Shown piece after piece: positions 44,488 to 54,234 of a stretch of 64,000 nt of DNA. The position numbers and the translations under genes are program-made. Source of the DNA: Candidatus Scalindua japonica (GTDB lineage Bacteria > Planctomycetota > Brocadiia > Brocadiales > Scalinduaceae); the NCBI RefSeq assembly GCF_002443295.1, contig NZ_BAOS01000045.1:62001-126000 (forward strand). The letters are read 5' to 3'. Below the pieces are notes generated by a model. The model did not search any database. It was given only the letters and a program-made list of their open reading frames with translations, and had not been told where the DNA came from. How positions within the stretch are numbered: the first letter of the stretch is position 1; every line of letters starts with the position of its first letter.

Positions 44488-45657
44488 ATCAAAGTTTTAA
44501 TTTTTGTGACACAGTTTTATCAACTTAATGGTGCAGAGCGCCTTGCTGTGGAACTGGCAGAAGAGTTGAATCACCTCGGGATCCATGCTGATATTCTGAG
44601 TATGTATACTGAGGATCTATATGGTGTAAAAGAGATAAAGACTTCCCTCTTGGCAAGAGGTATTCGTAGAGTGTTTTTCCTCGGGTTGAGAATCCATCCG
44701 CCGATTATTAGTATGATCCCTGCGATAGTACAACTCAGGAACTTACTGCGTGAGGAAAAGTATGACATTATTGAAACTTCCAATATTTCTCCGACAGTTC
44801 TTGCGGCTTGGGCCACATGGGGACAGCGAACTAAGCATTTAGTCGGTTTGCACTGTGTATATAGCAAAGATCGTGAGAATTCACTATACCACCGCTTTTG
44901 GCGATTTTCTGTTCGTTGCAACTCTCAGATTCGTTTTTATGGTATATCAAATTTTGTTACGGGCAGATGGATCAGCTATTTTAATACATCTCTGTCGTAC
45001 TGCCGGACTATTTATAACGGTATTTCCCGGGAGTACTTTGAAGTGAGTTCGGCAAGAAGTGATGTACGCCAGGAATTAGAAATATCAGATCAAGGAAGAA
45101 TTATTATCTATGTTGGACGGTTGGTAAAGGAAAAAGGTATTGATACGCTTTTTGAAGCAGTCTGTCCACTTTTGCAAGAAAATGATTGTTATCTTTTATA
45201 TATAGGTCTTTCCTATTTGAATGTATGTGGCTCTGATGAATTAGTTAAACTCATAAAAAAGAAAACAGAAGATGCTGGAGTACAAAAGCGTGTAAAGTTT
45301 CTTGGATTTCGTAAAGACACGGCGAGATTAATGGCATCATCCGATATTCTTGTGCATCCTGCTCAAACTGAAGGCTTTGGTCTTGTTCTTGTTGAAGCAA
45401 TGGCAACTGGGTTGCAAGTAGTGAGTAGCAATGTTGATGGAATTCCAGAAGTGCTGAAGGAGACTGATTCGATAATGGTCCCCCCTGATTGCCCTGACAC
45501 GTTACGTAAGGCAGTTCTCGAAGTACTACAAAGAACTCCGGAAGCAATGGAGAACGCTATTTCAAAAGGACGTATACGGGCAGAGGAATTTCGAGTGGAA
45601 CGGCGAACTAAAGAAATGATTACACTTTTTGAAAATATGCTTACTGGTGATTTTTGA
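44488..45657 (+). CDS. Family 4 glycosyltransferase (GT-B)
   Basis: Conserved motifs: QLNGAERLAVELAEEL near the N-terminus, IIYVGRLVKEKGIDTLFEA near residue 205, VKFLGFRKDTARLMASSDIL and VHPAQTEGFGLVLVEAMATG (donor EX7E). The first canonical start, GTG 44506, would lose the first beta strand. The frame is open from 44476 and reads KVLIFVTQFY from 44491. An AAGGTGA ribosome site at 44474-44480 supports a non-AUG start, and I use ATC 44488 (ACG 44485 is also possible). A base error near 44480 would explain this too. Confidence 0.8.
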   Translation: MKVLIFVTQFYQLNGAERLAVELAEELNHLGIHADILSMYTEDLYGVKEIKTSLLARGIRRVFFLGLRIHPPIISMIPAIVQLRNLLREEKYDIIETSNISPTVLAAWATWGQRTKHLVGLHCVYSKDRENSLYHRFWRFSVRCNSQIRFYGISNFVTGRWISYFNTSLSYCRTIYNGISREYFEVSSARSDVRQELEISDQGRIIIYVGRLVKEKGIDTLFEAVCPLLQENDCYLLYIGLSYLNVCGSDELVKLIKKKTEDAGVQKRVKFLGFRKDTARLMASSDILVHPAQTEGFGLVLVEAMATGLQVVSSNVDGIPEVLKETDSIMVPPDCPDTLRKAVLEVLQRTPEAMENAISKGRIRAEEFRVERRTKEMITLFENMLTGDF

Positions 45658-45866
45658 TGAAGAGATTACGACACTGGTATACTCATTCCTGTTTAGTACT
45701 CTCTGCATAAGACACCATTCATTTCTTTGATACCATTATGATTTTGTTCGTTAAAAAAGTACATAATCTTTTAAGGGTGTCGCTGTGGTAAATCTGATTC
45801 TTTACAACATACTTGGTTCTGGTAAATATTAAAATGAAAGGCTTGAGGTGTGTCGATAATAGAAGT

Positions 45867-46504
45867 ATGAATAGAAAAAAGTATTTTTATTTTCTTACGT
45901 TTTTTATAATTAGCATAATTTTATTTTGCTTCTCCCTGTTTTATACATTTCCTTTTTTTTAGTAGTTAATAAACAGCCTACAGGTGAAGTTGATGTGATT
46001 CTCAACCTCTCAGGTGATTTTGGGCGAGTAGTGTATACTGCTGAGCTTGCTCACCGTTACCCAAAGGCACAAATCCTGATAACCTGGGCTGAAATACCTT
46101 TTAACAGTAAGATACTTGAAGAGGCTGGGGTAGAATTCCCTCTAAATAAAGATGTAATGCGTAAATTGCTTATTGTAAAAGGTGTCGAAGATCACAGGAT
46201 AGGTGTAATTGGTAAATGGCTGACTTCCACTTTAGAAGAGGCCCTCACTCTCCAAAAGTACTGGCAGAGTAATAGCTTTAATAAACTGCTGGTGGTTACT
46301 TCTCCTGTACATTCCCGCAGGGCAAAATTCACATTCCAGGAGATATTTAAAGATACAGATGTGGAAATTTCTGTTCTATCTGATCCTTACGATCCGTTTA
46401 ACCCTGGTAAGTGGTGGAAAGATGAGGGTAGTTTATTAAATGTAGTTTCAGAAGGGTTAAAAATATTACTGTATCGTTACAAATTTGTTACAGAAAATTT
46501 CTAA
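45867..46504 (+). pseudogene. DUF218/YdcF-like membrane-anchored protein, -1 frameshift in a T8 run
   Basis: From ATG 45867 the first frame encodes MNRKKYFYFLTFFIISIILF, a transmembrane anchor, and stops at 45960-45962 right after eight Ts (45953-45960). The next frame continues FLVVNKQPTGEVDVILNLSG and the DUF218 core (TAELAHRYPKAQILITW, GVEDHRIGV, LLVVTSPVHSRRAKF). One extra T would join them into a normal SanA/ElyC/YdcF-type protein of about 213 residues. These proteins have poorly defined roles in envelope biogenesis. It may be a sequencing error, polymerase slippage or a real mutation. Confidence 0.75.
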
Positions 46505-46644
46505 AAAACATTGGGGTTTGGGGCATCGCCTCAATAAAAAGAAGCCTATTTATAGCACCTATGCATTAACTAATCAGTTTGTTGTTATCATTAGACTTAT
46601 ACCAATTTAAGCAATTTATTGTATCTGCGCGCTAGTTGAAAACT

Positions 46645-47121
46645 ATGAACTTAAGAAACCCTCTAAGCTATTACCGTTTAGCACATTTTTTTTATAAAAG
46701 GCGCGTACCCATAATTCCAATAGTGATTACTATGACCGTTCGTCTTTTATTTTCCTGCTGGTGTCCTGCAACGGCAATAATTGGAAAGAATACCAGTCTT
46801 GGCTATGGTGGGTTAGGTGTAGTGATTGGTTCAAAAGCAATTATTGGTAATAATGTTGAATTAGGATCTGGCGTAGTTGTTGGCGGCAATGCTACAGAGG
46901 CTGGAGATCCTGTTATTGAAGACGATGTCTACATCGGTGCTGGCGCTAAGATACTTGGTCCAATTCGTTTAGGAAAGGGGTGCTTGGTGGCCGCTAATGC
47001 AGTCGTAGTCAAGGATGTTTCCTCTGGTTGCGTTGTTGGAGGAGTACCCGCCAAGGTTCTAAAAGAAGAAATTGACATAAACAGTTTTCTTTATCACCGG
47101 CAGAAGAGGAGAAATACATAG
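46645..47121 (+). CDS. Serine acetyltransferase-like hexapeptide-repeat transferase
   Basis: The 158-residue protein (ATG 46645; a TTG three codons earlier is possible) has left-handed beta-helix repeats from about residue 45. Key pieces are SLGYGGLGVVIGSKAIIGNN, VEDDVYIGAGAKILGPI-like IEDDVYIGAGAKILG, and GVPAKVLKE at the end. Such short CysE-like proteins in glycan loci O- or N-acetylate sugars using acetyl-CoA. The acceptor is unknown. Confidence 0.8.
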   Translation: MNLRNPLSYYRLAHFFYKRRVPIIPIVITMTVRLLFSCWCPATAIIGKNTSLGYGGLGVVIGSKAIIGNNVELGSGVVVGGNATEAGDPVIEDDVYIGAGAKILGPIRLGKGCLVAANAVVVKDVSSGCVVGGVPAKVLKEEIDINSFLYHRQKRRNT

Positions 47122-47294
47122 TAGTTTTTTTGTAATGCCAGATTGATAAGTGGCGCCTTGTAGTTCTAATTATGCAGAAAAAATATGTACAAGGCCGGGA
47201 TGTTCCCATTTTTCTATTATGATCTCGCGAATACATATATCTCTTTAAAAATTATAATGAGAGAATGTAAAAGTATATTAAAGGAGTTACATGT

Positions 47295-49178
47295 ATGTGC
47301 GGCATACTTGGTATGTTAAATAAGAAGTACAACATTGACGAAGCGACTAGACACCGTTTCAATTCTGCGTTGAAAACTATTAATCACCGGGGACCAGATG
47401 ATCATGGTGAACTTGCTATAGATAGAACTCTTTTAGGACATGCAAGGTTGAGTATCCTTGATATTTCTCGTTCAGGTCATCAGCCAATGACAGATATCAA
47501 TGTTCCTAATCACATTGTCTACAACGGAGAAATTTATAATTATAAGGAAATAAAAACTCAAATTGCCTCAAACTCCTATCGTTCGGAGACGGATACGGAA
47601 GTCGTTTTGCGAGCATATTGTAAATGGGGGGAAAAGGCATTTGCTTGCTTCAATGGAATGTTTGCTTTTGCAATTCTCGATGAAAAACAACAACTCTTGT
47701 ATCTAGTCAGAGATCGCTTTGGGATTAAACCACTTTATATATATGAAGATAAACACACTTTAGTTTTTTCGTCAGAAATTAAAGCGATCAAAAAGTGCCT
47801 TCTGTTATCTCTTGAATTAAATTATGAAGCGCTTCACGAGTGGCTCTACTACGGAAATACTTTAGGAGAAAGAACATTATTTAAGAACGTAAAAAAACTT
47901 TTGCCGGGGAGTTATTACAAGATTAACTTGAGGACTGGGGAGGGCTCGCAATACTTTTACTGGAAGCCAGAAATGCTCTTGGGGCCTGAAGCGCCATTAC
48001 AAACTGAATATGAACTTATTAATACAACTCGTGATCTGCTGGAATCGGCAGTGAAAAGGCAACTTGTCAGTGATGTGCCGGTCGGTATTTTTCTTTCCGG
48101 AGGGATTGATTCTTCAGCCATTACCGCCTTTGCTTCACGACATTACGCTGGAGTAATTAACACATATTCCGCGGGTTTTGATTATGAAAATGGTATTAAT
48201 GAATTACCTAAAGCCAGATTAATCGCAGAGCGCTATAAAACAAACCATCAAGAAATTCATATCAGCGGGCAGGATGTGCCGCATATTATTGAGACACTAA
48301 TAGACCATCATGATCTCCCTTTTTCTGATGCAGCAAATATTCCTCTTTACTTAATATGTGGCAAAGTAAATGGTTCTTCGAAGGTTATTCTTCAGGGGGA
48401 TGGGGGTGATGAAATATTTGGTGGCTATAGACGTTATAATACGCTTTATTGGCGTGCTCTTTGGCAACCATTTATTAAGATGGTAACTTTTCTTAACAAC
48501 ATTCGTCAAAAAAAAGGCTCTTATTATTCTAGACGTAGATACTTAAATGCCTTAAGTGAGAATGACTTTGCCGTGCAGATGGCTCTTTTATTGACAGTTG
48601 AAGATGTACAAAATAATCCATTAAAAATATTCTCAAAAGAGTCAAGAAAACTTGTATCCATGGGGGATCCGTTTCTTCGTTACAGGCGGTGTCATGAACG
48701 GTTTTCTGGGCTTGATCCTGTTCATGAGATGTTAATGACAGACACACAAATAATTCTACCAGATATTTTTCTTGAAAAAGTTGACAGAGCTACAATGGCG
48801 TTCAGTATTGAAGTGCGGGTGCCTTTTCTTGATCACGATTTAGTTGACTATATATTGCCGCTTCCCGGTAAAATTAGAATTAAAAAGTCAAAGAAGAAAT
48901 TTTTACTAAAAAAAGCTTTAAGTGGTTTAGTCCCTGATGAGATTCTTTATGGGCCTAAAGTTGGTTTTAGCGTTCCTTTTGGGTATTGGTTAAAAACATC
49001 CCTTAAGAAATATTTTATTGAAAGAATTGAAGAATTACAAAAAAAAGGATCCGGACTGCTTGATTATGATAACATAAAGTTTTTGCATAGAGAACATTGT
49101 GAAGGACGAAGGAATCATGAATTCCTGCTCTGGAAAGTTCTAAATATTTCTATTTGGGCTAATAAAAATAGATTTTAA
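47295..49178 (+). CDS. asnB: Glutamine-dependent asparagine synthase-like amidotransferase
   Basis: The 627-residue protein begins MCGILGMLNKK with the class II glutaminase Cys2. INHRGPDDHGE, VYNGEIYNYKEI and VRDRFGIKPLY follow. The synthetase PP-loop FLSGGIDSSAI is near residue 270, with GDGGDEIFGGYRRY further on. In polysaccharide loci these enzymes are thought to amidate uronic acids or similar carboxyl groups of the glycan. A homologue is encoded at 50322-52196, with one glycosyltransferase gene between them. Confidence 0.92.
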   Translation: MCGILGMLNKKYNIDEATRHRFNSALKTINHRGPDDHGELAIDRTLLGHARLSILDISRSGHQPMTDINVPNHIVYNGEIYNYKEIKTQIASNSYRSETDTEVVLRAYCKWGEKAFACFNGMFAFAILDEKQQLLYLVRDRFGIKPLYIYEDKHTLVFSSEIKAIKKCLLLSLELNYEALHEWLYYGNTLGERTLFKNVKKLLPGSYYKINLRTGEGSQYFYWKPEMLLGPEAPLQTEYELINTTRDLLESAVKRQLVSDVPVGIFLSGGIDSSAITAFASRHYAGVINTYSAGFDYENGINELPKARLIAERYKTNHQEIHISGQDVPHIIETLIDHHDLPFSDAANIPLYLICGKVNGSSKVILQGDGGDEIFGGYRRYNTLYWRALWQPFIKMVTFLNNIRQKKGSYYSRRRYLNALSENDFAVQMALLLTVEDVQNNPLKIFSKESRKLVSMGDPFLRYRRCHERFSGLDPVHEMLMTDTQIILPDIFLEKVDRATMAFSIEVRVPFLDHDLVDYILPLPGKIRIKKSKKKFLLKKALSGLVPDEILYGPKVGFSVPFGYWLKTSLKKYFIERIEELQKKGSGLLDYDNIKFLHREHCEGRRNHEFLLWKVLNISIWANKNRF

Positions 49179-49180
49179 CT

Positions 49181-50278
49181 ATGTCTTTAAAATCAAAGGA
49201 GAATATTGGAATTAAACCCTGTACACGGATATTACTTGTAGGGCCTTTGCCACCTCCGGTTGGTGGCACGACTACTTCGTTCTATGAATTAGTAGAGGGT
49301 ATTTCCAGTGATACCTCTATTAATACTTTTGTTATAAATGTTTCTAGATCGCAGCAGAAAAGTCTACTTGCTAATTTTGTGATTGGAATGTCGTGTCTAA
49401 TAAGAAGTGTTGTCAAAATTCCATTAGTCGATGTTGTTGCTCTGAATCTTTCTAATGAGGGGTTTCTCGTTTTTGGCACACTGATATCTTATGTCTGTAA
49501 ATTGTTTAATATACCAATTCTTTTTAGAGTGTTTGGTGGTTCTCTGGATATATATTGGGAAAATTGTGGTATTTTAAAACAAGCTTTTTTACGTAGACTT
49601 TTTCATAGTGGCAACATACTCCTACAAACAAAACTACTAACTGATTATTTCAGTGTGAAATTTCCTGAAGCTAAGATTCATTGGTTTTCTAACAGCAGGG
49701 TTATACAGGAAATCGGGAGCGAACCGAAATATTTCCAAAAATTCCGCTTCATTTATATTGGGCGAATTGATAGTAAAAAAGGTATTTTTGAAATTATTGA
49801 AGCATCTAAAAAATGTGACCCAACAAGTGTTGAAATCCATTTATTTGGACCACTGGTGGGCAACATCACTTTGGCTGACTTTGATGCCAATCCTATTATT
49901 ACATATAAAGGAATTGTTCCCTATGATCAAATTTATGAGACCCTGCAAGAATACGATACGCTCTTACTTCCAACTTATTATGAAGGTGAAGGTTATCCAG
50001 GCGTTATCCTTGAAGCGTTAGTATGTGGAGTTCCTGTAATTTCTACCCTGTGGAGATCAATACCGGAGATTATAACTCATGAATCTAATGGCATTCTCGT
50101 TCCTCCAAAGGACATACCATTATTGTGTCAAAGCATGTTACGTTTAGTTAACGACCGTGTGTTTTTTCAAAAATTAAAAATGGAAGCCATAAAAACCGCA
50201 TCTCGGTTTGATAATAAAATTTGGAACAAACGCTATGTAAAACACTGCCTAAATGCTATCGTTAATAAAAAAATATAG
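49181..50278 (+). CDS. Family 4 glycosyltransferase
   Basis: The 365-residue GT-B protein starts 2 bases after the asparagine synthase. LLVGPLPPPVGGTTTSFYEL forms the N-terminal glycine loop. FRFIYIGRIDSKKGIFEIIE begins the C-terminal domain, and LPTYYEGEGYPGVILEALVC is the donor EX7E site. It adds one sugar of the repeat unit. Confidence 0.88.
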   Translation: MSLKSKENIGIKPCTRILLVGPLPPPVGGTTTSFYELVEGISSDTSINTFVINVSRSQQKSLLANFVIGMSCLIRSVVKIPLVDVVALNLSNEGFLVFGTLISYVCKLFNIPILFRVFGGSLDIYWENCGILKQAFLRRLFHSGNILLQTKLLTDYFSVKFPEAKIHWFSNSRVIQEIGSEPKYFQKFRFIYIGRIDSKKGIFEIIEASKKCDPTSVEIHLFGPLVGNITLADFDANPIITYKGIVPYDQIYETLQEYDTLLLPTYYEGEGYPGVILEALVCGVPVISTLWRSIPEIITHESNGILVPPKDIPLLCQSMLRLVNDRVFFQKLKMEAIKTASRFDNKIWNKRYVKHCLNAIVNKKI

Positions 50279-50321
50279 TTATTTTTTTTTGGGGACCTTA
50301 AAGAAATTAATGTGGTGATAT

Positions 50322-52196
50322 ATGTGTGGAATATCTGGCGCTATTTCAAATAATCAAAGTTTTATTTCTGAATTTTTGAAGAAATCAGAAACGGCTCAAA
50401 TACATAGGGGACCAGACTATCAAGGGAGAGAAATTGTTGGTGTTGGTGACTGGTTAATCGGTCTCGGACATCAACGTTTGTCTATTCTGGATCTAAGCGA
50501 ATCAGGGAAACAACCAATGTGGTCCGCATCATCTAAAACTGTAATAGTTTACAATGGAGAGGTCTACAATTATAAAGAGTTAAAAAAAACGTCTCTGGAT
50601 TTCACCGCTAAAAGTTCGACTGATACTGAAATAGTAATTCAGATTCTGGAGAAATTTGGGATTCAAACGGCGCTAAATCAATTTAATGGAATGTGGGCTT
50701 TTGCATGGCTCAATACTGATGAAAAAAAACTTTATCTTGCTAGAGATCGGGCAGGAATAAAGCCACTCTATTATACTATTCAAGATAGCGGTATTTATTT
50801 TTCTTCAGAAATAAAAGGTATTCTAAAGGGGATTGGTTCAACGTTTGCCATTAATCTTGAGGTTATTAGCGAATATATTTGTCAATCATTACAAGGCTCA
50901 ACAGATCAAACATTTTTTGAAGGCATAAACATCATTCCAGCAGGACATTTTGCTGAAATTGATTTGTCCGGTTCTGACCTTAATATAAATCTAATAAAAT
51001 ACTGGGATGTACTTGATGCAAAATTGTCATCTGATTTGTCAGGTATTGAAGCCCGTTCTAAATCGCTATTTTTCGATGCAATAATGCTAAGGATGCGCAG
51101 TGATGTGCCTGTTGGGGTTACATTATCAGGCGGTGTTGATTCATCGGCCATTTCCGCCGTCATGAAAAATTTCTTGGCTGAAGAGCAGCAGTTAAATATC
51201 TTATCAGTTGTCTCTCCAGGCTCAGATCACGATGAGTCTGAGTTTATAGACATCATGGCTGAGCATCTACAGAACAAGGTTTACAAGGTTCAACTGGGAT
51301 GGAATCCTAAAGACACAATGACTCTTATGAAAAAAGCGACTTGGAATAATGATTCACCATTAGGGAGTTTTTCTAATGTTGCTCATTATTTGCTAATGAA
51401 AAAAGCCAGTGAATTAGGAATAACGGTTATTCTAAGTGGGCAGGGGGCTGATGAATTACTATGCGGATACAAAAAGTATCTTGGGTTTTATTTACAGTTT
51501 TTGCTTAGAACTAAAAAATATTTCAAAGTCATCCTGGTAATTACAGGATTCCTATTGAACCGCAGTGTCATTACACAATTTAATTTTCAAGAAGCAAAGC
51601 GTTACTTACCTTCGCTTTGGCATAAAAAAGATATTGATATTCGTGGAAGTAAGTTAAAATCTTATCATTATAAACAATTGGGCTTGACTGGCAAACAAAC
51701 GATGCAGGAACGCCAGGCTGATGATTTGAGAAAATACTCAGTGCCTTTTTTAACGCATTATGAAGACAGAATGTCTATGGCCTGGTCTCGTGAAATAAGA
51801 TTGCCCTTTCTCGATTATCGTCTGATGGAGTTGTTTGTTAATCTACCAACTGCTTATAAGCTCAAAAATGGTTGGACTAAGTATGTTTTCAGGAAGGCAA
51901 TTGAAAACATCTTACCTAAACAAATCACATGGCGCAGGGATAAACAAGGATTTGTCATACCTCAGGAACAGTGGCTAAAAAAAGAATTAAAAGAGGAAAT
52001 ACTGAAGTTGTTTTCAGAAGATGCCTTAATATTTAAGTACCAGATTATTAATAGAGAGGCATTACTTCAGAAATATGTGGATTACTGTCAGCAAAAAGAT
52101 CATAAAGGTAACGTTTGGTATAGAGAAATATTTAATCCTATGGCTCTTGAAATATGGCTACAGGTTAATCACCAATATATCGATAGCACCGTATAA
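50322..52196 (+). CDS. Second asparagine synthase-like amidotransferase
   Basis: The 624-residue protein starts MCGISGAISNN with Cys2. IHRGPDYQGRE, VYNGEVYNYKEL and ARDRAGIKPLYY lie in the glutaminase domain. The PP-loop TLSGGVDSSAI is near residue 268 and SGQGADELLCGYKKY near 375. Both catalytic domains look intact. The two paralogues differ substantially and flank a glycosyltransferase. This suggests amidation of two different carboxyl sugars or positions. Confidence 0.9.
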   Translation: MCGISGAISNNQSFISEFLKKSETAQIHRGPDYQGREIVGVGDWLIGLGHQRLSILDLSESGKQPMWSASSKTVIVYNGEVYNYKELKKTSLDFTAKSSTDTEIVIQILEKFGIQTALNQFNGMWAFAWLNTDEKKLYLARDRAGIKPLYYTIQDSGIYFSSEIKGILKGIGSTFAINLEVISEYICQSLQGSTDQTFFEGINIIPAGHFAEIDLSGSDLNINLIKYWDVLDAKLSSDLSGIEARSKSLFFDAIMLRMRSDVPVGVTLSGGVDSSAISAVMKNFLAEEQQLNILSVVSPGSDHDESEFIDIMAEHLQNKVYKVQLGWNPKDTMTLMKKATWNNDSPLGSFSNVAHYLLMKKASELGITVILSGQGADELLCGYKKYLGFYLQFLLRTKKYFKVILVITGFLLNRSVITQFNFQEAKRYLPSLWHKKDIDIRGSKLKSYHYKQLGLTGKQTMQERQADDLRKYSVPFLTHYEDRMSMAWSREIRLPFLDYRLMELFVNLPTAYKLKNGWTKYVFRKAIENILPKQITWRRDKQGFVIPQEQWLKKELKEEILKLFSEDALIFKYQIINREALLQKYVDYCQQKDHKGNVWYREIFNPMALEIWLQVNHQYIDSTV

Positions 52197-52213
52197 ATAA
52201 TTGACCAAAAAAA

Positions 52214-54043
52214 GTGAGTAAGGTACGAATTAAAAAGCTCAGAATTAAGTTACTTACATTTTTTCGACTTGGCTTAATAAATATTGTCATTGTACTCGTT
52301 TATCGTGTTCTTAAACGAATTGGCTATTATCGATATCGGCTTTTGATTGGCTTGCCACTGGAAGGATCACTCTATAGTGATGAAGCAATGCTAACCGATA
52401 AAAGTGTATTGTTGTATTATTTTTTATATCATAAAATGGAAGTATCATCACCGCCAGATTGGTTTGTCAATCCCTGGAGTGGTTCGAGATATGAGAATGT
52501 TAGCTGCCATTGGTCAGATATACCGGACTTTGTACCGGAACTGGGTGATATTAAAACAGTTTGGGAGGCTTCGCGTTTTGATTGGTTGCCGAAAATGGCG
52601 TGGGCTTATCAACAAGGTGATACCGAATCTTTGAAAAGATTAGAGTTCTGGTTGCGGGACTGGGCTATCCGTAACCCAGTGAATGGGGGAATTAACTGGA
52701 AGTGCGGGCAGGAGGCCTCATTGCGTTGTCTTAATTTGCTGGTGGGTGCATTGGCTATTAATCGTGTTTTTGAAGATCCACCGCATCCGGCTTTTTTAAA
52801 GTTACTTTATATCCATTTGCAAAGAATAGTACCGACTGTCTATTATGCCATGGCGCAGGATAACAATCACGGTATCAGTGAAGCAGCGACACTGTTTATT
52901 GTTGGACACTATTTGTCTAAGAATGGGAACAGGGAGCAAATAGAACAAGGAAGCAAGTGGGCACGCAAGGGGCGGTATCGGTTGGAGAATCGAGTTGCAC
53001 ACCTGATATTAGCAGACGGCAGCTTTTCCATGCATTCAGTGACCTATCATCGTTCGATACTGGATGTTTTGTCTTTGACGGAATTGATGCGCTCTCGACT
53101 CAAAATTTCTGAATTCAGTGACACATATTACAGTCGAGCAAAATTGGCGGTTAAATGGTTTTATGGAATGATGGATATTCAAAGTGGTGATGCTCCAAAC
53201 CTGGGATCTAATGATGGTACCCACCTGTTCAATCTTGACGGAACACCTTATAGAGATTTTAGACCAAGTCTACAATTAGCTTCGGCTTTATTCTTAAAGA
53301 GAGCAATATGGGTAGAAGAGGTTACCCATCCTTTACTTGATCTATTTTCAATAGATCTCAATAATCTTGCGCCACTTAAGGCAACTTCGTCGAAACTTTT
53401 CTCTGAAGGGGGATTTGCAAGGATTAATCATGAGGCAGGGTTTGCTATGTTACGTCTCCCCGTTTATAGCTTTCGACCCAGCCACGCCGATGCCTTGCAT
53501 TTGGATGTGTGGTATAATGGTGTAAATTGGATCAGGGATGCTGGCTCTTATAGTTATAACGTAGATGATACTAGCCTGGAGTACTTTCCTGGAACAGAGA
53601 GTCACAGTACAGTATGCTTTGATGGGCATGATCAGATGCCCAGGTTGGGGCGCTTTTTGTTTGGCGCATGGTTAAAGCCAGATGTGCTTGAGTTTGATGC
53701 ACAAAAAGGTTATGTTAAAAGTGGATATACTGATTATTTAGGTTCACATCATACCAGAGAGTTACGTCGTGCGGCGAATGGATGGCGTGTGGTTGATGAT
53801 CTGGGTGGATTTAAGAAGGAAGCTGTCATTAGATGGCGGTTAGCACCTGAAAAGTGGCTCTTGGATGGACAGGCCCTGTCATGTGACAGTGTGAAACTTG
53901 AAATTAATACTGAAATCGCAGTTGTATTGAAATTAACTGAGCAGTTTGAATCTCGCTACTACTTGCAGAAAAAGTTGATTCCCGTATTGGAAGTGATCTG
54001 TCACCAACCTGGGAGAGTAGTAACTCATATTCAGCTGGCTTAA
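52214..54043 (+). CDS. Heparinase II/III-like polysaccharide lyase family protein
   Basis: The 609-residue protein (GTG start) has an alpha-toroid N-terminal domain with NWKCGQEASLRCLNLLVGAL, AQDNNHGISEAATLF (catalytic Asn/His) and FSMHSVTYHRSILD (Tyr/His). A C-terminal beta-sandwich has PSHADALHLDVWYNGVNWIR and DAGSYSYN. No signal peptide is visible. Such proteins in capsule and EPS loci cleave uronate-containing chains or trim misassembled polymer. It fits with the UDP-glucuronate epimerase and the amidotransferases in the same locus. Confidence 0.88.
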   Translation: MSKVRIKKLRIKLLTFFRLGLINIVIVLVYRVLKRIGYYRYRLLIGLPLEGSLYSDEAMLTDKSVLLYYFLYHKMEVSSPPDWFVNPWSGSRYENVSCHWSDIPDFVPELGDIKTVWEASRFDWLPKMAWAYQQGDTESLKRLEFWLRDWAIRNPVNGGINWKCGQEASLRCLNLLVGALAINRVFEDPPHPAFLKLLYIHLQRIVPTVYYAMAQDNNHGISEAATLFIVGHYLSKNGNREQIEQGSKWARKGRYRLENRVAHLILADGSFSMHSVTYHRSILDVLSLTELMRSRLKISEFSDTYYSRAKLAVKWFYGMMDIQSGDAPNLGSNDGTHLFNLDGTPYRDFRPSLQLASALFLKRAIWVEEVTHPLLDLFSIDLNNLAPLKATSSKLFSEGGFARINHEAGFAMLRLPVYSFRPSHADALHLDVWYNGVNWIRDAGSYSYNVDDTSLEYFPGTESHSTVCFDGHDQMPRLGRFLFGAWLKPDVLEFDAQKGYVKSGYTDYLGSHHTRELRRAANGWRVVDDLGGFKKEAVIRWRLAPEKWLLDGQALSCDSVKLEINTEIAVVLKLTEQFESRYYLQKKLIPVLEVICHQPGRVVTHIQLA

Positions 54044-54234
54044 AAAAACACTGATATCTAAAAAAGAAAAACTAAACAATACATAAATTATCAATATCAG
54101 AATTAAATAAACAATATACTAAGGCAAAAATGACAAATCAATAACAGTACGACCTTGAAGACCGAGTTTTTTATTTTTTTGGATTTCTAATTTTTGACCG
54201 AAAGTGAGCGTTTTTGGTCAAGTTCTCTTTGTAT

